In this document: positions 16,073 to 25,048 of the stretch, one piece after another | Position numbering within the stretch: the stretch's first letter is position 1 | Layout of the letters: every line of letters begins with the position of its first letter | Assembly: GCF_029223865.1 (NCBI RefSeq) | Contig: NZ_CP119520.1 | Coordinates: forward strand, 3,472,001 to 3,536,000 | Origin: Telluria mixta | Lineage (GTDB): Bacteria > Pseudomonadota > Gammaproteobacteria > Burkholderiales > Burkholderiaceae_D | Reading direction: 5' to 3' | DNA length: 64,000 nt | Notes under the pieces: model-generated | Databases searched by the model: none | The model's input: only the letters and a program-made list of their open reading frames with translations | What the model was told of the DNA's origin: nothing | Made by a program: the position numbers and the translations under genes

Positions 16073-17496
16073 AATACAATCTCCTGGTAGTCGTTTACCA
16101 TTTTGTGCATTAAATAGTTCCAGTTTTGATGGACCATTTGAATGGCTGAGTTTCCAGTTTCCCTCATCCAGTGTGCAACAATAGAAGCCGTACCATCTGA
16201 GTTCGACTGATCATGAGACAGCACGCGACCTGCGAGTTTATCTGCCGATTCGATCAAGTAGTTTGCCACAAAGCCTACACCAATTGTTATAGCGCCGACT
16301 GCAATAACTGGTATTGCTGCTCCCAAAGCAATCATTACGAGCCAGACGATTATGGCAACGACGAGTGTCGTAACTGCTGCAGCCAATATTGTCTTAATTG
16401 TTGTGGTGATCAATCCTGCTGCCAAGTCGTAGCCGTCTTTTTGAGCATCTTCTTTCCACTCGGCAATTGCGGTTGCTGTGCCAAAAATAAAGCTTACTAA
16501 TGCTGTATTCTCGAATGATCCCGCAACACCTTTTAGAGTCGACCCAAATGTACTTGTCGTCTTTCCTGCGCCAGCAAAGATCGTCATGATTCGATCGTGA
16601 CTTGGGCCGAATCCACCTCGGCCGAACGCTATATTGCTGTTGCTGTAGCCAGAAAAATAGAAGCGTACCTTTCCGCCAACATAGTGCACCTGTGCTTTCA
16701 CTAGCTTAAAGCCTCGGCTTGTCCGGCTGTCCAAACTGGCTCGTAACCAATCCCAATTATCCTTTATGTATGCACCTGTCCCAGCCCCTTGCCCCCATAG
16801 CCAGTTCCTGGTGGCAATATGATTAGGGTCTATGTCGGAAAATCCAGAATGATCACCTCCTTTTTTAAAATGTTCGGCAATATGAGCCGGCATTCCTTCA
16901 ACTTTTCCATCAATAACACAAACGACTGGGCAAGAAAGATCGGGGGAATGCATAGGTGCTGCTATTGGTGGTGTCGAAATTGATTTGGATGCCACTGATT
17001 TGGTCAGTATATTGTGAGTGGATTGAGTTTTTGTTTTTTGAAGAGGAGCGGGCGTTGTGGCGCCGGGGGCAATGGCGATTATAATCGGGGCCGGCTTTTC
17101 TTTTGGTTCGCCGCTATACTCTTGTTTGTCCCATTCACTGGGAGTAACCTTATATATAACGCGATCGGTCGACTTGAGTATGAGCGACCCGCGAAATCCA
17201 CGGCTGAGCCAGATATGAAATCGCTCGCCATCTTTGAACGTCACTTTTGCATGTTGGGGCGCGTGGATTAGCTTCTTGTCTCGTGGGACGTAAAAGTCCG
17301 ATTCAGTCGACTCTACTGTGTAAATTCCACCATTGCTGAGACGAATGTCAAAAATTACGTCCCGATGTTTTCGCAATATTACTTTGAGTTTGTCGGTGCC
17401 GCCGCCAATCCAGCACTGGACCGACTCTCCTGGAAGGTCGATACAATGCTCTTGAACCGTTAGATCGTCGTTGCCGGTTTTGCTTTCTGTCGCCAT
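16069..17496 (-). CDS. Candidate type VI secretion effector with C-terminal hydrophobic hairpin
   Basis: A 475-residue protein of no named family that I recognise. Residues 1-120 are beta-rich, 130-190 are a Pro/Thr/Ser linker, and 190-330 form a globular part with NWLWGQGAGTGAYIKDNWDW and VRFYFSGYSNSN. Residues 363-390 and 393-414 form two adjacent hydrophobic helices, as in membrane-inserting toxins. A short polar tail with two Trp follows. It lies 12 bp after vgrG and overlaps the membrane immunity candidate, so I infer a VgrG-delivered toxin that permeabilises the target inner membrane. There is no signal peptide, as expected for type VI cargo. Activity is not shown. Confidence 0.6.
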   Translation of the reverse strand: MATESKTGNDDLTVQEHCIDLPGESVQCWIGGGTDKLKVILRKHRDVIFDIRLSNGGIYTVESTESDFYVPRDKKLIHAPQHAKVTFKDGERFHIWLSRGFRGSLILKSTDRVIYKVTPSEWDKQEYSGEPKEKPAPIIIAIAPGATTPAPLQKTKTQSTHNILTKSVASKSISTPPIAAPMHSPDLSCPVVCVIDGKVEGMPAHIAEHFKKGGDHSGFSDIDPNHIATRNWLWGQGAGTGAYIKDNWDWLRASLDSRTSRGFKLVKAQVHYVGGKVRFYFSGYSNSNIAFGRGGFGPSHDRIMTIFAGAGKTTSTFGSTLKGVAGSFENTALVSFIFGTATAIAEWKEDAQKDGYDLAAGLITTTIKTILAAAVTTLVVAIIVWLVMIALGAAIPVIAVGAITIGVGFVANYLIESADKLAGRVLSHDQSNSDGTASIVAHWMRETGNSAIQMVHQNWNYLMHKMVNDYQEIVF

Positions 17497-17508
17497 TGCT
17501 TGCCTCGC

Positions 17509-20151
17509 TTATTTGCGTTTGACCTGTTCGGCACGGAAGGACCCGCGAGATACATTGCTGAGAACAGTTTTTCCTGTGGCGTCCAATTTGCTGTTATGCT
17601 GATTTCCGTCCCATGCATGGGCCTGAATTGGATCGTGTTGCAGGGGATTGCCGTCAGCATCGACGTATTCCAAATGTAAGTCGCGCTTGATGTTTACGTC
17701 TACGACATTGCTTTTTAAATCGGGCGCAGCCATGTTTTTTGCCGGGTCTAAGTGATGTGAAGCTGCGTGGGCAACAAATGTGCCGCTGGTTCCGTGCTCG
17801 ATGCCGCCGGCTCCGAATTTTGCATAGCTGCCCCCGCCGTTGATCAGAATCTCTTCTTTGGCGCTGATCACGATCCGATCGGCAGTCTGAGTAATGTTCA
17901 GCTTGGCAAAGAGATTGAAGTTGTCGCTCAGCGCCTTCACGTCGATATCGCCAGAAGCAGCGATCAGCTTCATCCCCGCTTTTTGTACAAAAAGCCGGAA
18001 CGTTTGGCGAATACTTGCAAAGAATCCATCCTGGGCGGCAATGGAAACACTTTTTCCTGCCGTGATGGCAGTATCCAGATCGCTCGCGATATGCGTCGAT
18101 TGCGCGGTGGTGGTCGCAATGCCGGCCGGGCTGGCAATAACCACGTGCGGCTGAGCAAGCTCCGAAAAACTTCCACTGCCAGAGGCGCCGCCCTTGATTT
18201 CATCGCTCTGCTTCTGCAAAACAGTAGCAACCGCGGCTTGGTTATTGTCAGCTTCTTGCGCACCATTTTTTTGTGCAACATGGCCAAGAACCTGATGATC
18301 TTCGGCCGCTGCGGTGAGACGCTGACAGGTCTCACTCATGTCTTTTATCGGCCCGCGTGCCCCCGGTCTGGCTTCTGTGGTGATCAGTAAGCCTTTGGCA
18401 GCACGTGCGACGCCATGGCCATCCGTGCGAAGTTCCCATCCCTCGCCACGAGGGTCTTTCCTGCCGTTTGTGTCCTCGATACGGGTGATATGCCCTAGCG
18501 ACAACTGACTGCACTGATAATCGCTTTTCAGCTGCGCCTGGATCTTGCCACGGGTATCGTCCAACACCAGATGATTGCCACGCTGGCCGCCTTCACCGGC
18601 TTGCAGCTCTCGGCTTCTCAAACCGCTCAAAGCCTGCTGCTCAGGCAACTTCCACGGCGGCATATGGGTGTAGTTGTACAGCGCACCCAGGACCACAGGA
18701 TGGTCAATATTCCCATCGAGATAAACCACCGCTACTTCCTCACCAACCCGCGGCAAGCGAATATTCCCAAACTCGCCCCCAGCCCCGGGCGACATGACAC
18801 GCAGCCAGGGCGAACTGTTCTCGTCGTAATTGCCCAGCCTGTCCCAATGAAACTGGACCTTGACGCGCCCGTAACTATCGGTATGGATCTCCGAACCGTC
18901 AGGCCCGACCACGATCGCCGTCTGAATGCCGGGATAAGTGCAGGGTTTGCTGTTGTAGTGCCGGCCCGGACGCCACTGGATATCCTTGCGCACACACCGG
19001 AACGCATTCTCGTAATGCGACGGCGCACCCGGCCCGGCCTGATAGTTGTTGCTGGCTTCGTGGTCGGTAGAAAGGATCAGATAGTGACGGCCAGCGATGC
19101 TGGGGTGGGGCGCTTCCCCCCATTTGGGCGCTTGCAACTCAGCGCTGAAATGGCCGCCGAGCTTGAAGCACCGGCCCGGCTGGGCGGTTCGGTCGTTGCC
19201 TCGGGCTTCGAAATATTGTGTGTTCGCGTCGCGCTCGCCCATGCGCTGCTGCGCGAGTCTTTCTCCGTCGTCGTGGGTGCGGAAACCGTACGACCCGGTG
19301 TTCTCGTAGATCTCGTACGGGAACACGTCACCCTGGTGATTCAACGACTCGGCGGTCGACCGCTGCGCCACCGGATTCTTGTAATCGAAGCTGGCCAACG
19401 TCGTTTGTCCAGACCCGATACGGCGCACCGGACTCCATTCGCAGATGCCGTCGTCTTCGAGCGAGCCTGCCTTGTCGCGGAACGGGATTTCGCCGGAATC
19501 GTCGATTCCGGTCGGATCGATAGGTTGCGCGAGTGCGCTCTTGTCGCTGAGCCAAAGGGTATGACCATCCTCCCGGTGCTCATACCAATAATGTAGCCCG
19601 AGGTCTTCCCAGCGCCGATGCAGATGGTTGTAGTCGGTCTCGTCGTATTGGTTCGCGCAGGTCATCCGCGGATAGTCGCCGACGATGGCCGCATGCCAGT
19701 CGGCTTGACGGTAGTGCGCGAAGGTGAGTTCGGTCAGTTCGATGACGCTCTTGCCATGGAACGACACGTTGTCCTTGCGCAGCTTGGCGAATGCCAGCCA
19801 TGGCTCGAGCACCATACGGTAGAACGCGAAGCCGCCGTCGGCGCGAAGGAAACTGAATTCGGTGATATAGCCGTTGAAGTAGCGCAAAGAGCCATCTTCG
19901 CGCACGACGGAAATCGTCACCATCCTGGCCATCATTGCCTTCAGGGGAATGCGCGCGTCGTCCGACAGGAGTTCGACTTCGAAGCGAAAGCACCGGGAGA
20001 CTTCTTCGTGCGCGCTCAATCGGTTCGGCAGGAGAATGGCGTCGGGTCCGTCACCCCGGGGGAAGTCCATGCGCATCAGTCGGTCGTGCTGCGCATCGCG
20101 GCTGAATACCGACAGCGCAGCGCCTGCCGCGATAGCTTGGCTCCCATCCAT
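17509..20151 (-). CDS. vgrG: Type VI secretion spike protein VgrG (TssI)
   Basis: An 880-residue spike subunit. The N-terminal gp27-like part includes LSAHEEVSRCFRFEVELLS and the central gp5-like part has HTDSYGRVKVQFHWDRLG and SPWLRVMSPGAGG. A long C-terminal needle follows with DUF2345-like beta repeats (about 500-790). The last 60 residues contain LEYVDADGNPLQHDPIQAH and end GSFRAEQVKRK, resembling a small beta-sandwich extension that may carry the cargo. Three copies form the spike that is loaded with PAAR at its tip. It lies 20 bp after tssG and 12 bp before the effector candidate. Confidence 0.95.
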   Translation of the reverse strand: MDGSQAIAAGAALSVFSRDAQHDRLMRMDFPRGDGPDAILLPNRLSAHEEVSRCFRFEVELLSDDARIPLKAMMARMVTISVVREDGSLRYFNGYITEFSFLRADGGFAFYRMVLEPWLAFAKLRKDNVSFHGKSVIELTELTFAHYRQADWHAAIVGDYPRMTCANQYDETDYNHLHRRWEDLGLHYWYEHREDGHTLWLSDKSALAQPIDPTGIDDSGEIPFRDKAGSLEDDGICEWSPVRRIGSGQTTLASFDYKNPVAQRSTAESLNHQGDVFPYEIYENTGSYGFRTHDDGERLAQQRMGERDANTQYFEARGNDRTAQPGRCFKLGGHFSAELQAPKWGEAPHPSIAGRHYLILSTDHEASNNYQAGPGAPSHYENAFRCVRKDIQWRPGRHYNSKPCTYPGIQTAIVVGPDGSEIHTDSYGRVKVQFHWDRLGNYDENSSPWLRVMSPGAGGEFGNIRLPRVGEEVAVVYLDGNIDHPVVLGALYNYTHMPPWKLPEQQALSGLRSRELQAGEGGQRGNHLVLDDTRGKIQAQLKSDYQCSQLSLGHITRIEDTNGRKDPRGEGWELRTDGHGVARAAKGLLITTEARPGARGPIKDMSETCQRLTAAAEDHQVLGHVAQKNGAQEADNNQAAVATVLQKQSDEIKGGASGSGSFSELAQPHVVIASPAGIATTTAQSTHIASDLDTAITAGKSVSIAAQDGFFASIRQTFRLFVQKAGMKLIAASGDIDVKALSDNFNLFAKLNITQTADRIVISAKEEILINGGGSYAKFGAGGIEHGTSGTFVAHAASHHLDPAKNMAAPDLKSNVVDVNIKRDLHLEYVDADGNPLQHDPIQAHAWDGNQHNSKLDATGKTVLSNVSRGSFRAEQVKRK

Positions 20152-20171
20152 GCGTTGCCTCCGATGGTTTT

Positions 20172-21305
20172 TCAGGTAATTGATTTCCGTCGGTTAAGGT
20201 ACTGAACAGGGGCGCTAGGAACTTTGATCATTAGCAGAAGCGATGCGCCCCGGCCCTGTCGTCCCATCTGTAAACGGAGGATTGATCGAATGTCGGGCCG
20301 GCTCGCTTTGCCTTCCGTACCAGTCAGGAATGAATTCCAACCCAGGCGTCTGCGATCCTGTCCTTTGGTCCTCAATGCCATGGGCTTGATGCACGGCTTC
20401 TTCAGCAAGAGCCGGATCTCATATTGGACGGAAGGCACTGCAAACAGACTGACCATTTCCTTCAGTGCGGCGTGGGACCTGCCATGCGGCAGGAAAGCCT
20501 GTGCCTGCTCCTCGTCCAGAGGACCGATATGAAAGCGGACACGCAAGTCGTTGCGCCATGTGCGCGTGCCCAGGGCAGCCCCGAAGCCGAGCGTGGGATC
20601 CGTAACGCCAAGCGTGCTGCGGATCTTTTCCGGTATAGGATCCCAGGCGCCAACGAATTCCTCGAGACGCACTGGAACGTCAAAATACTCGCCCAGCACG
20701 CGTTCCACTGTCGAGGCGGCGACAGGGCGCGTCCTGAGCAACCCGGCATAGAAGGCGGCGAATTCCGAAGGGACCGATTCAAAGGGCCTGCCTGATCCGA
20801 AACTGGTGGACCGATAACCACCCAATGCGGTCAGTAGCGGAAGCAGATCGTCCCTGGCGCGCGTATTCAGGCCGTGCTCGACACGGTATTTTCCCCACGC
20901 TTCGTAAAACAGGCCGACGGCGCGATTCGAAAACAGGTCGATGAATGGTTTCCAGCTTTCGTCGGTGCCATGAGACGACTTGCTGGCCGCGCGCTCGGTG
21001 TCATGCAGGGGCAACGTGCCGCTCGCGCCCAGCAAGCCGATGAATGCGGAAGTGATGTGAATGCGCGGCGCTCCGGTAGCGTCGGCCGTTTCGACGCACA
21101 TGCTCTCGATCTCGCTCGCCGGAAAAGCCAGCGACAGGCTGTTACGAAAGCGCAGCACCTGGCTGAAGGCCCGGGTGTATGGAATGCCCTGTTGGCGCAG
21201 CGTCCGTACCAGGATGTTCAGCAGCTGTGTAAACCGGTACCGGTACGGTGCCGCGAGCAGGCGCTCGATCATGACAGCGGCATGCTCCCGCTTCGTGGTT
21301 TGCAT
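20172..21305 (-). CDS. tssG: Type VI secretion baseplate protein TssG
   Basis: A 377-residue baseplate wedge subunit. The start MQTTKREHAAVMIERLLAAP, the FTQLLNILVRTLRQQG region and the internal YFDVPVRLEEFVGAWDPIP are typical of TssG, which pairs with two TssF and a TssE in the wedge. ATG 21305 was chosen because the upstream part of the frame is compositional. It overlaps the end of tssF by 37 bp, as is common for this pair. The C-terminal 30 residues (QYLNRRKSIT) may be loosely conserved. Confidence 0.92.
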   Translation of the reverse strand: MQTTKREHAAVMIERLLAAPYRYRFTQLLNILVRTLRQQGIPYTRAFSQVLRFRNSLSLAFPASEIESMCVETADATGAPRIHITSAFIGLLGASGTLPLHDTERAASKSSHGTDESWKPFIDLFSNRAVGLFYEAWGKYRVEHGLNTRARDDLLPLLTALGGYRSTSFGSGRPFESVPSEFAAFYAGLLRTRPVAASTVERVLGEYFDVPVRLEEFVGAWDPIPEKIRSTLGVTDPTLGFGAALGTRTWRNDLRVRFHIGPLDEEQAQAFLPHGRSHAALKEMVSLFAVPSVQYEIRLLLKKPCIKPMALRTKGQDRRRLGWNSFLTGTEGKASRPDIRSILRLQMGRQGRGASLLLMIKVPSAPVQYLNRRKSIT

Positions 21306-23086
21306 CGGAACAGCTCCTCTCCGGATTGATGCGACAGGATCACCAGCTCGATAAAACTGTTCATCTGGACGTACAGTGCAAAGAACTGGTCGATGACCTG
21401 CACGAACAGGTGCAGGCCGGCGCCGACGAAGGCCTCTTCGTCGATCGTCAGACGCACTTCGGTCCCGTGCGCGAGCGATGACCCGCGCTTGTGCCTGATC
21501 CACGCAGTCGTCTCGACATGTTCAAGTCCCACGACCCCGGCGATCTGCCGCCGCGATACCGCGGACCCGGTGAGGTCGTACAACGCCAGCATCTCCCGCA
21601 GGCCCTCGGCGCCTTCTTGTGCCAGGGAGTGATGGTTGAGCGTCAGGTGCGAGATAAGGCGCCAGTGCGCGCCCTGGCCATTTGCAAGCCGGTGGGGACG
21701 CGTGGGTCTGCGCAGAAAACGGATTCTTGCGCCCTGTGCTGCGCCAGGAATGGACAGGTCGCTGTCGGTCGACCCGCATTTCAACAGGCAGGGCAAGTCA
21801 CGGTTCGTGCAGGTGAGGTCGATCGACAGCGTCGTCTGCTCGACCTCCATTGGCTCGCCGCCGGCGTCGACGAGCGAGATGACTTTCTCATGGCCCGGGC
21901 TGGTGACTGCCAGCGTGTCGTCATGGCGCACTATCCAGTAGCGCCCTTTGTGCACGTCGTGTTCCCCATGTCGGAGTGCATAGAACGGGCGGAATTCGAT
22001 GGGGGCGATGTCCTTGCCGTGCTGCTGCACCATGTGGACCCGGTCGACCGAGTACACCTCATAGGCCGCTGCATGAGCGGAATGTGCAAGCACCGCATAG
22101 TCGGCAGTCCGCTGGCTGTACTCGATTGGAACGCCCGGCTGCCTGAACAGATTGACGACCGGGGTGCAGCCGGGAAGCAGGTTGTGCGCCGACAGGCCGG
22201 CGAGCATTCTTGCCTGATCCGAACCCGGTGGCATGTCCGCCAGCGCCAGGTGCAGCGTGAAGCGGTTGCAATCCGGCGGGAGCCGCGCGCAGAGTGCAGC
22301 CAAGTCGATGTCGAGAAAATTGAATTTTTCCGGAAAGGCGAAATACTCCGCAAGAATCCGGTAGGCGCGGTGTGAGCGGGCATCGAACGGGATCAAGGCG
22401 TTGTCGCCGGCAAAGCCGACCTCCGCGATGGGTATCGCGGCCAGAGGTGTCCATGTCCCGTCTGCCTCTGCCTCGACGTATGCCGAGACCGTGCGCATGA
22501 ACAGTGCGTCGCGCAGCGCGGCGCAGAACGACGCGTCGCCGTCGAGATACAGCCGCAGGGGCGCCGACACGCCGACTGGAACGGGGGACGTGAATTCGAT
22601 GCTGATCCCCGCCGACACGCCCGCTGGGAGCCACGTAGACGACGGCGGACGGATGACCGCATCGAACCGGACGGATGCAATGGCGACTGGAGACTGCGCC
22701 ACGTCATAGGCGGTCTGGAATTTGCAATGCACGCCTCGGACAGGTGCGGACTCGAGCAACGTACCCCGGGGCATCTTTCCGGTACTGCCGTCGGCCGTTG
22801 GGAGGAAGCGCACGACCGCGCAGGATGGAAACGGCCTGAGATAGTGCGGAAACAGGAGATTGAGGAGCGCCTCCGTAAATTGCGGATACGAGTCGTCCAG
22901 CCGCTTCGACACCCTGGCACACAGCAGGGCGACAGACTGGATCAACCGTTCGACGTGCGGATCGTCGCATGCCTCACCGCCGATTTGCAGCTTGGCCGCG
23001 ACCTTGGGATAGCGCTCCGCGTACTCGCGGCACAACTGCCGCATCGTGACGAGCTCGCGTTCGTATTGTGCAAACAGTTCGTCCAT
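21269..23086 (-). CDS. tssF: Type VI secretion baseplate protein TssF
   Basis: A 605-residue TssF. The N-terminus MDELFAQYERELVTMRQLCREY and the motif PHVERLIQSVALLCARV are diagnostic, and the length matches the family. It forms the core of the baseplate wedge with TssG. It begins 11 bp before the end of the upstream tssE reading frame and is followed by the overlapping tssG, so E-F-G-vgrG form one operon on the minus strand. Confidence 0.95.
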   Translation of the reverse strand: MDELFAQYERELVTMRQLCREYAERYPKVAAKLQIGGEACDDPHVERLIQSVALLCARVSKRLDDSYPQFTEALLNLLFPHYLRPFPSCAVVRFLPTADGSTGKMPRGTLLESAPVRGVHCKFQTAYDVAQSPVAIASVRFDAVIRPPSSTWLPAGVSAGISIEFTSPVPVGVSAPLRLYLDGDASFCAALRDALFMRTVSAYVEAEADGTWTPLAAIPIAEVGFAGDNALIPFDARSHRAYRILAEYFAFPEKFNFLDIDLAALCARLPPDCNRFTLHLALADMPPGSDQARMLAGLSAHNLLPGCTPVVNLFRQPGVPIEYSQRTADYAVLAHSAHAAAYEVYSVDRVHMVQQHGKDIAPIEFRPFYALRHGEHDVHKGRYWIVRHDDTLAVTSPGHEKVISLVDAGGEPMEVEQTTLSIDLTCTNRDLPCLLKCGSTDSDLSIPGAAQGARIRFLRRPTRPHRLANGQGAHWRLISHLTLNHHSLAQEGAEGLREMLALYDLTGSAVSRRQIAGVVGLEHVETTAWIRHKRGSSLAHGTEVRLTIDEEAFVGAGLHLFVQVIDQFFALYVQMNSFIELVILSHQSGEELFRCKPRSGSMPLS

Positions 23087-23097
23087 GGTGATTGCGC

Positions 23098-23577
23098 CTA
23101 GGGAGCGTTGCGCACGCTCTGGATTGAATATCGCTGGAGCGAAGGCTGGAACACGGCGTTGAAATGCATCGGGTCGGCGGCCGGCGCGTTTTTCAGTTGG
23201 GCAGTGATGACGAAATCAACGCGGTTGATGGCGCCTTTCCGGGGCTGCAGCGTCGCCGTCACCTTGTCCAGCCTCGGTTCGTGTCGTTCGATCGCCAGCC
23301 GGACCGCGGTGCAGATGCGTTTCTGGTCCGCGTCGCTCGTCATGCACATGCCCGCGAAATCGATCAGGCCGTAATTCACGACGGACCCGCTGACCTCGGG
23401 ATAGCCGGCCAGCGTGTCCGGCAGGAGAGCCGAACGGGTGTTGAGGAGCGCTTCCAGATCGCGTGTAATGCTTTCCTTCCACGCGTCGCTCTTCTTGGCT
23501 GCGGCACGGAAGCGGTCGTGCGAGGTGTCGTCATCGGCATCCAGACGGTCGAACAAACCTGGCGTGAAACTCTGCAT
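23098..23577 (-). CDS. tssE: Type VI secretion baseplate protein TssE (gp25-like)
   Basis: A 159-residue gp25-like wedge protein. The opening MQSFTPGLFDRLD, the central ITRDLEALLNTR and NYGLIDFAGM motifs and the C-terminal IERHEPRLDKVTATLQ are all characteristic. Two starts are possible: ATG 23577 (AAGGA spaced 7 nt, homology-supported) and ATG 23601 (8 residues longer, with a close GAGAGGA). I use the first. It is divergent from tssK, with a 123-bp shared promoter region. Confidence 0.92.
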   Translation of the reverse strand: MQSFTPGLFDRLDADDDTSHDRFRAAAKKSDAWKESITRDLEALLNTRSALLPDTLAGYPEVSGSVVNYGLIDFAGMCMTSDADQKRICTAVRLAIERHEPRLDKVTATLQPRKGAINRVDFVITAQLKNAPAADPMHFNAVFQPSLQRYSIQSVRNAP

Positions 23578-23700
23578 GCTCGTTTCCTTTAAAGCCGCCA
23601 TTATTCCTCTCTTGCTGAGAATAAAGTTGCGCCCTCTCAACAGACCGATGCGCAATGCCCGCCATGCTTTCTTGAGCAACCTTTGAACGAGGAGGAAACG
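23578..23700. promoter_or_regulatory. Divergent promoter region between tssE and tssK
   Basis: These 123 bp separate the two divergent type VI transcription units. They contain the ribosome binding sites AAGGA (tssE) and GAGGAGG (tssK) and A/T-rich stretches around 23600-23640, but no -24/-12 sigma-54 element or palindrome that I can defend. The control point for both operons must lie here. Confidence 0.4.
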
Positions 23701-25035
23701 ATGAGCCTGGGCGCGAAGATCTTGTGGTCCGAAGGACTGACGCTGGGGCCCCAGCATTTCCAGAGGCAGGACCTGTACCACGAAACACGACTGCTCAGGA
23801 TGGCGTCGGCGCTCAACCCGAACTTCTGGGGTGTCAGGTCTCTGGAATGGAATATGGATGGGCTCGGCCACAACCTGCTTGAGGCCCAGTCCATGTCGAT
23901 GATTTTCCAGGACGGAGAAGTTTACGAGGCGCCTGCGACAGATCTGCTGCCGGTCCCGATCGACCTTGCCCAACTGCCCCAGGACATCAACACCTTCACG
24001 ATCCATGCCGCGCTGCCGACCATCAGGCCGCACGGCGCCAACGCGGAGGAGGGCGGCCGCTATGCATTGGCCGGGTCCGAAACTTCCGACCTGTTCAGTG
24101 ACGCGGTGCCGATCGAAGTCCCATTCCTGAAGAAGCGGGTCCGGCTCCTTACGCACGCCGAGTCGCGGGACGGCCACGTCAGCTTGCCTGTGCTGCGCAT
24201 TCATCGGGATCCGCGCGGAGGTTTCGAGGTCGACCCGGCATTCGTCCCGCCGTGCGTGGCGATCAGTGCCTCCCGCCCGCTCCAGCAACTGCTCGACGGT
24301 TTGATGAGCGCACTGAGCGCCAGGATCGTGTCGCTTCACACCTCGCACCGGAAGACGAATGCGTCCACCTTCGAGGTCCACGCCGGTGACATCACATCAT
24401 GGTGGATGCTGAACATCATCAGCACCGCGAACGCTTCCCTGCAGCACTGCGCGCGTTCCCGGGTACAGCATCCGGAAGCGCTGTACGAGAAGCTGCTCGC
24501 GCTTGCGGGTGGCCTGATGACCTTCTCGGACAGGTACGCAACGTCCGATTTGCCGGCCTATGTGCATGCAGATCCCGGCGTCACGTTCGCGCAGCTCGAT
24601 GCCGTGATCCGGGAACTGGTCGATACCGTCATCTCGGCCAGGTACTTCACCATTCCGCTCATTGCCGAGGACAGCCGCCGTACTCACTTCAGAGGCGCGC
24701 TCGATCCGACGAAGCTGACCCAGGACACGCAGCTTTGCCTTGCCGTGAGCGCGGACATGCCGGCGCTCGAACTGGTGTCCGCCGTGCCGATCCGGTTCAA
24801 GATCGGCTCGCCCGACGACATCGAACGCATCGTGGCATCGGCCCTTCCCGGCATCGCGTTGACCCATATGCCGCAGGTGCCGGCCGCCGTGCCGGTCCGT
24901 CCCGATACGTATTATTTCTCGGTGTCGACTAGGAACGGCCTCTACGAAAATGCGCTGAAAGCGGAAGCGATCGCGATCTACGCGCCGGCCGGGATGCGTG
25001 AACTGAACATCGAACTGATCGCGTTCACGCAGTGA
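23701..25035 (+). CDS. tssK: Type VI secretion baseplate-membrane adaptor TssK
   Basis: A 444-residue TssK, the trimeric adaptor joining the baseplate to the membrane complex. The start ILWSEGLTLGPQHFQRQDLY and the motifs LNPNFWGVRSLEWN and RADLGF-like later helices match the family, and the end LNIELIAFTQ is usual. ATG 23701 follows GAGGAGG by 5 nt. It is the only type VI gene on the plus strand here. The expected neighbours tssL, tssM and tssJ are absent, because the next gene is an unrelated exporter. Confidence 0.94.
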   Translation: MSLGAKILWSEGLTLGPQHFQRQDLYHETRLLRMASALNPNFWGVRSLEWNMDGLGHNLLEAQSMSMIFQDGEVYEAPATDLLPVPIDLAQLPQDINTFTIHAALPTIRPHGANAEEGGRYALAGSETSDLFSDAVPIEVPFLKKRVRLLTHAESRDGHVSLPVLRIHRDPRGGFEVDPAFVPPCVAISASRPLQQLLDGLMSALSARIVSLHTSHRKTNASTFEVHAGDITSWWMLNIISTANASLQHCARSRVQHPEALYEKLLALAGGLMTFSDRYATSDLPAYVHADPGVTFAQLDAVIRELVDTVISARYFTIPLIAEDSRRTHFRGALDPTKLTQDTQLCLAVSADMPALELVSAVPIRFKIGSPDDIERIVASALPGIALTHMPQVPAAVPVRPDTYYFSVSTRNGLYENALKAEAIAIYAPAGMRELNIELIAFTQ

Positions 25036-25048
25036 TCCCGGCGCCTCG

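Noticed and set aside
23578..23700. Sigma-54 (-24/-12) promoter for the type VI genes
   Set aside because: No GG-N10-GC pair at the right place was found between tssE and tssK.
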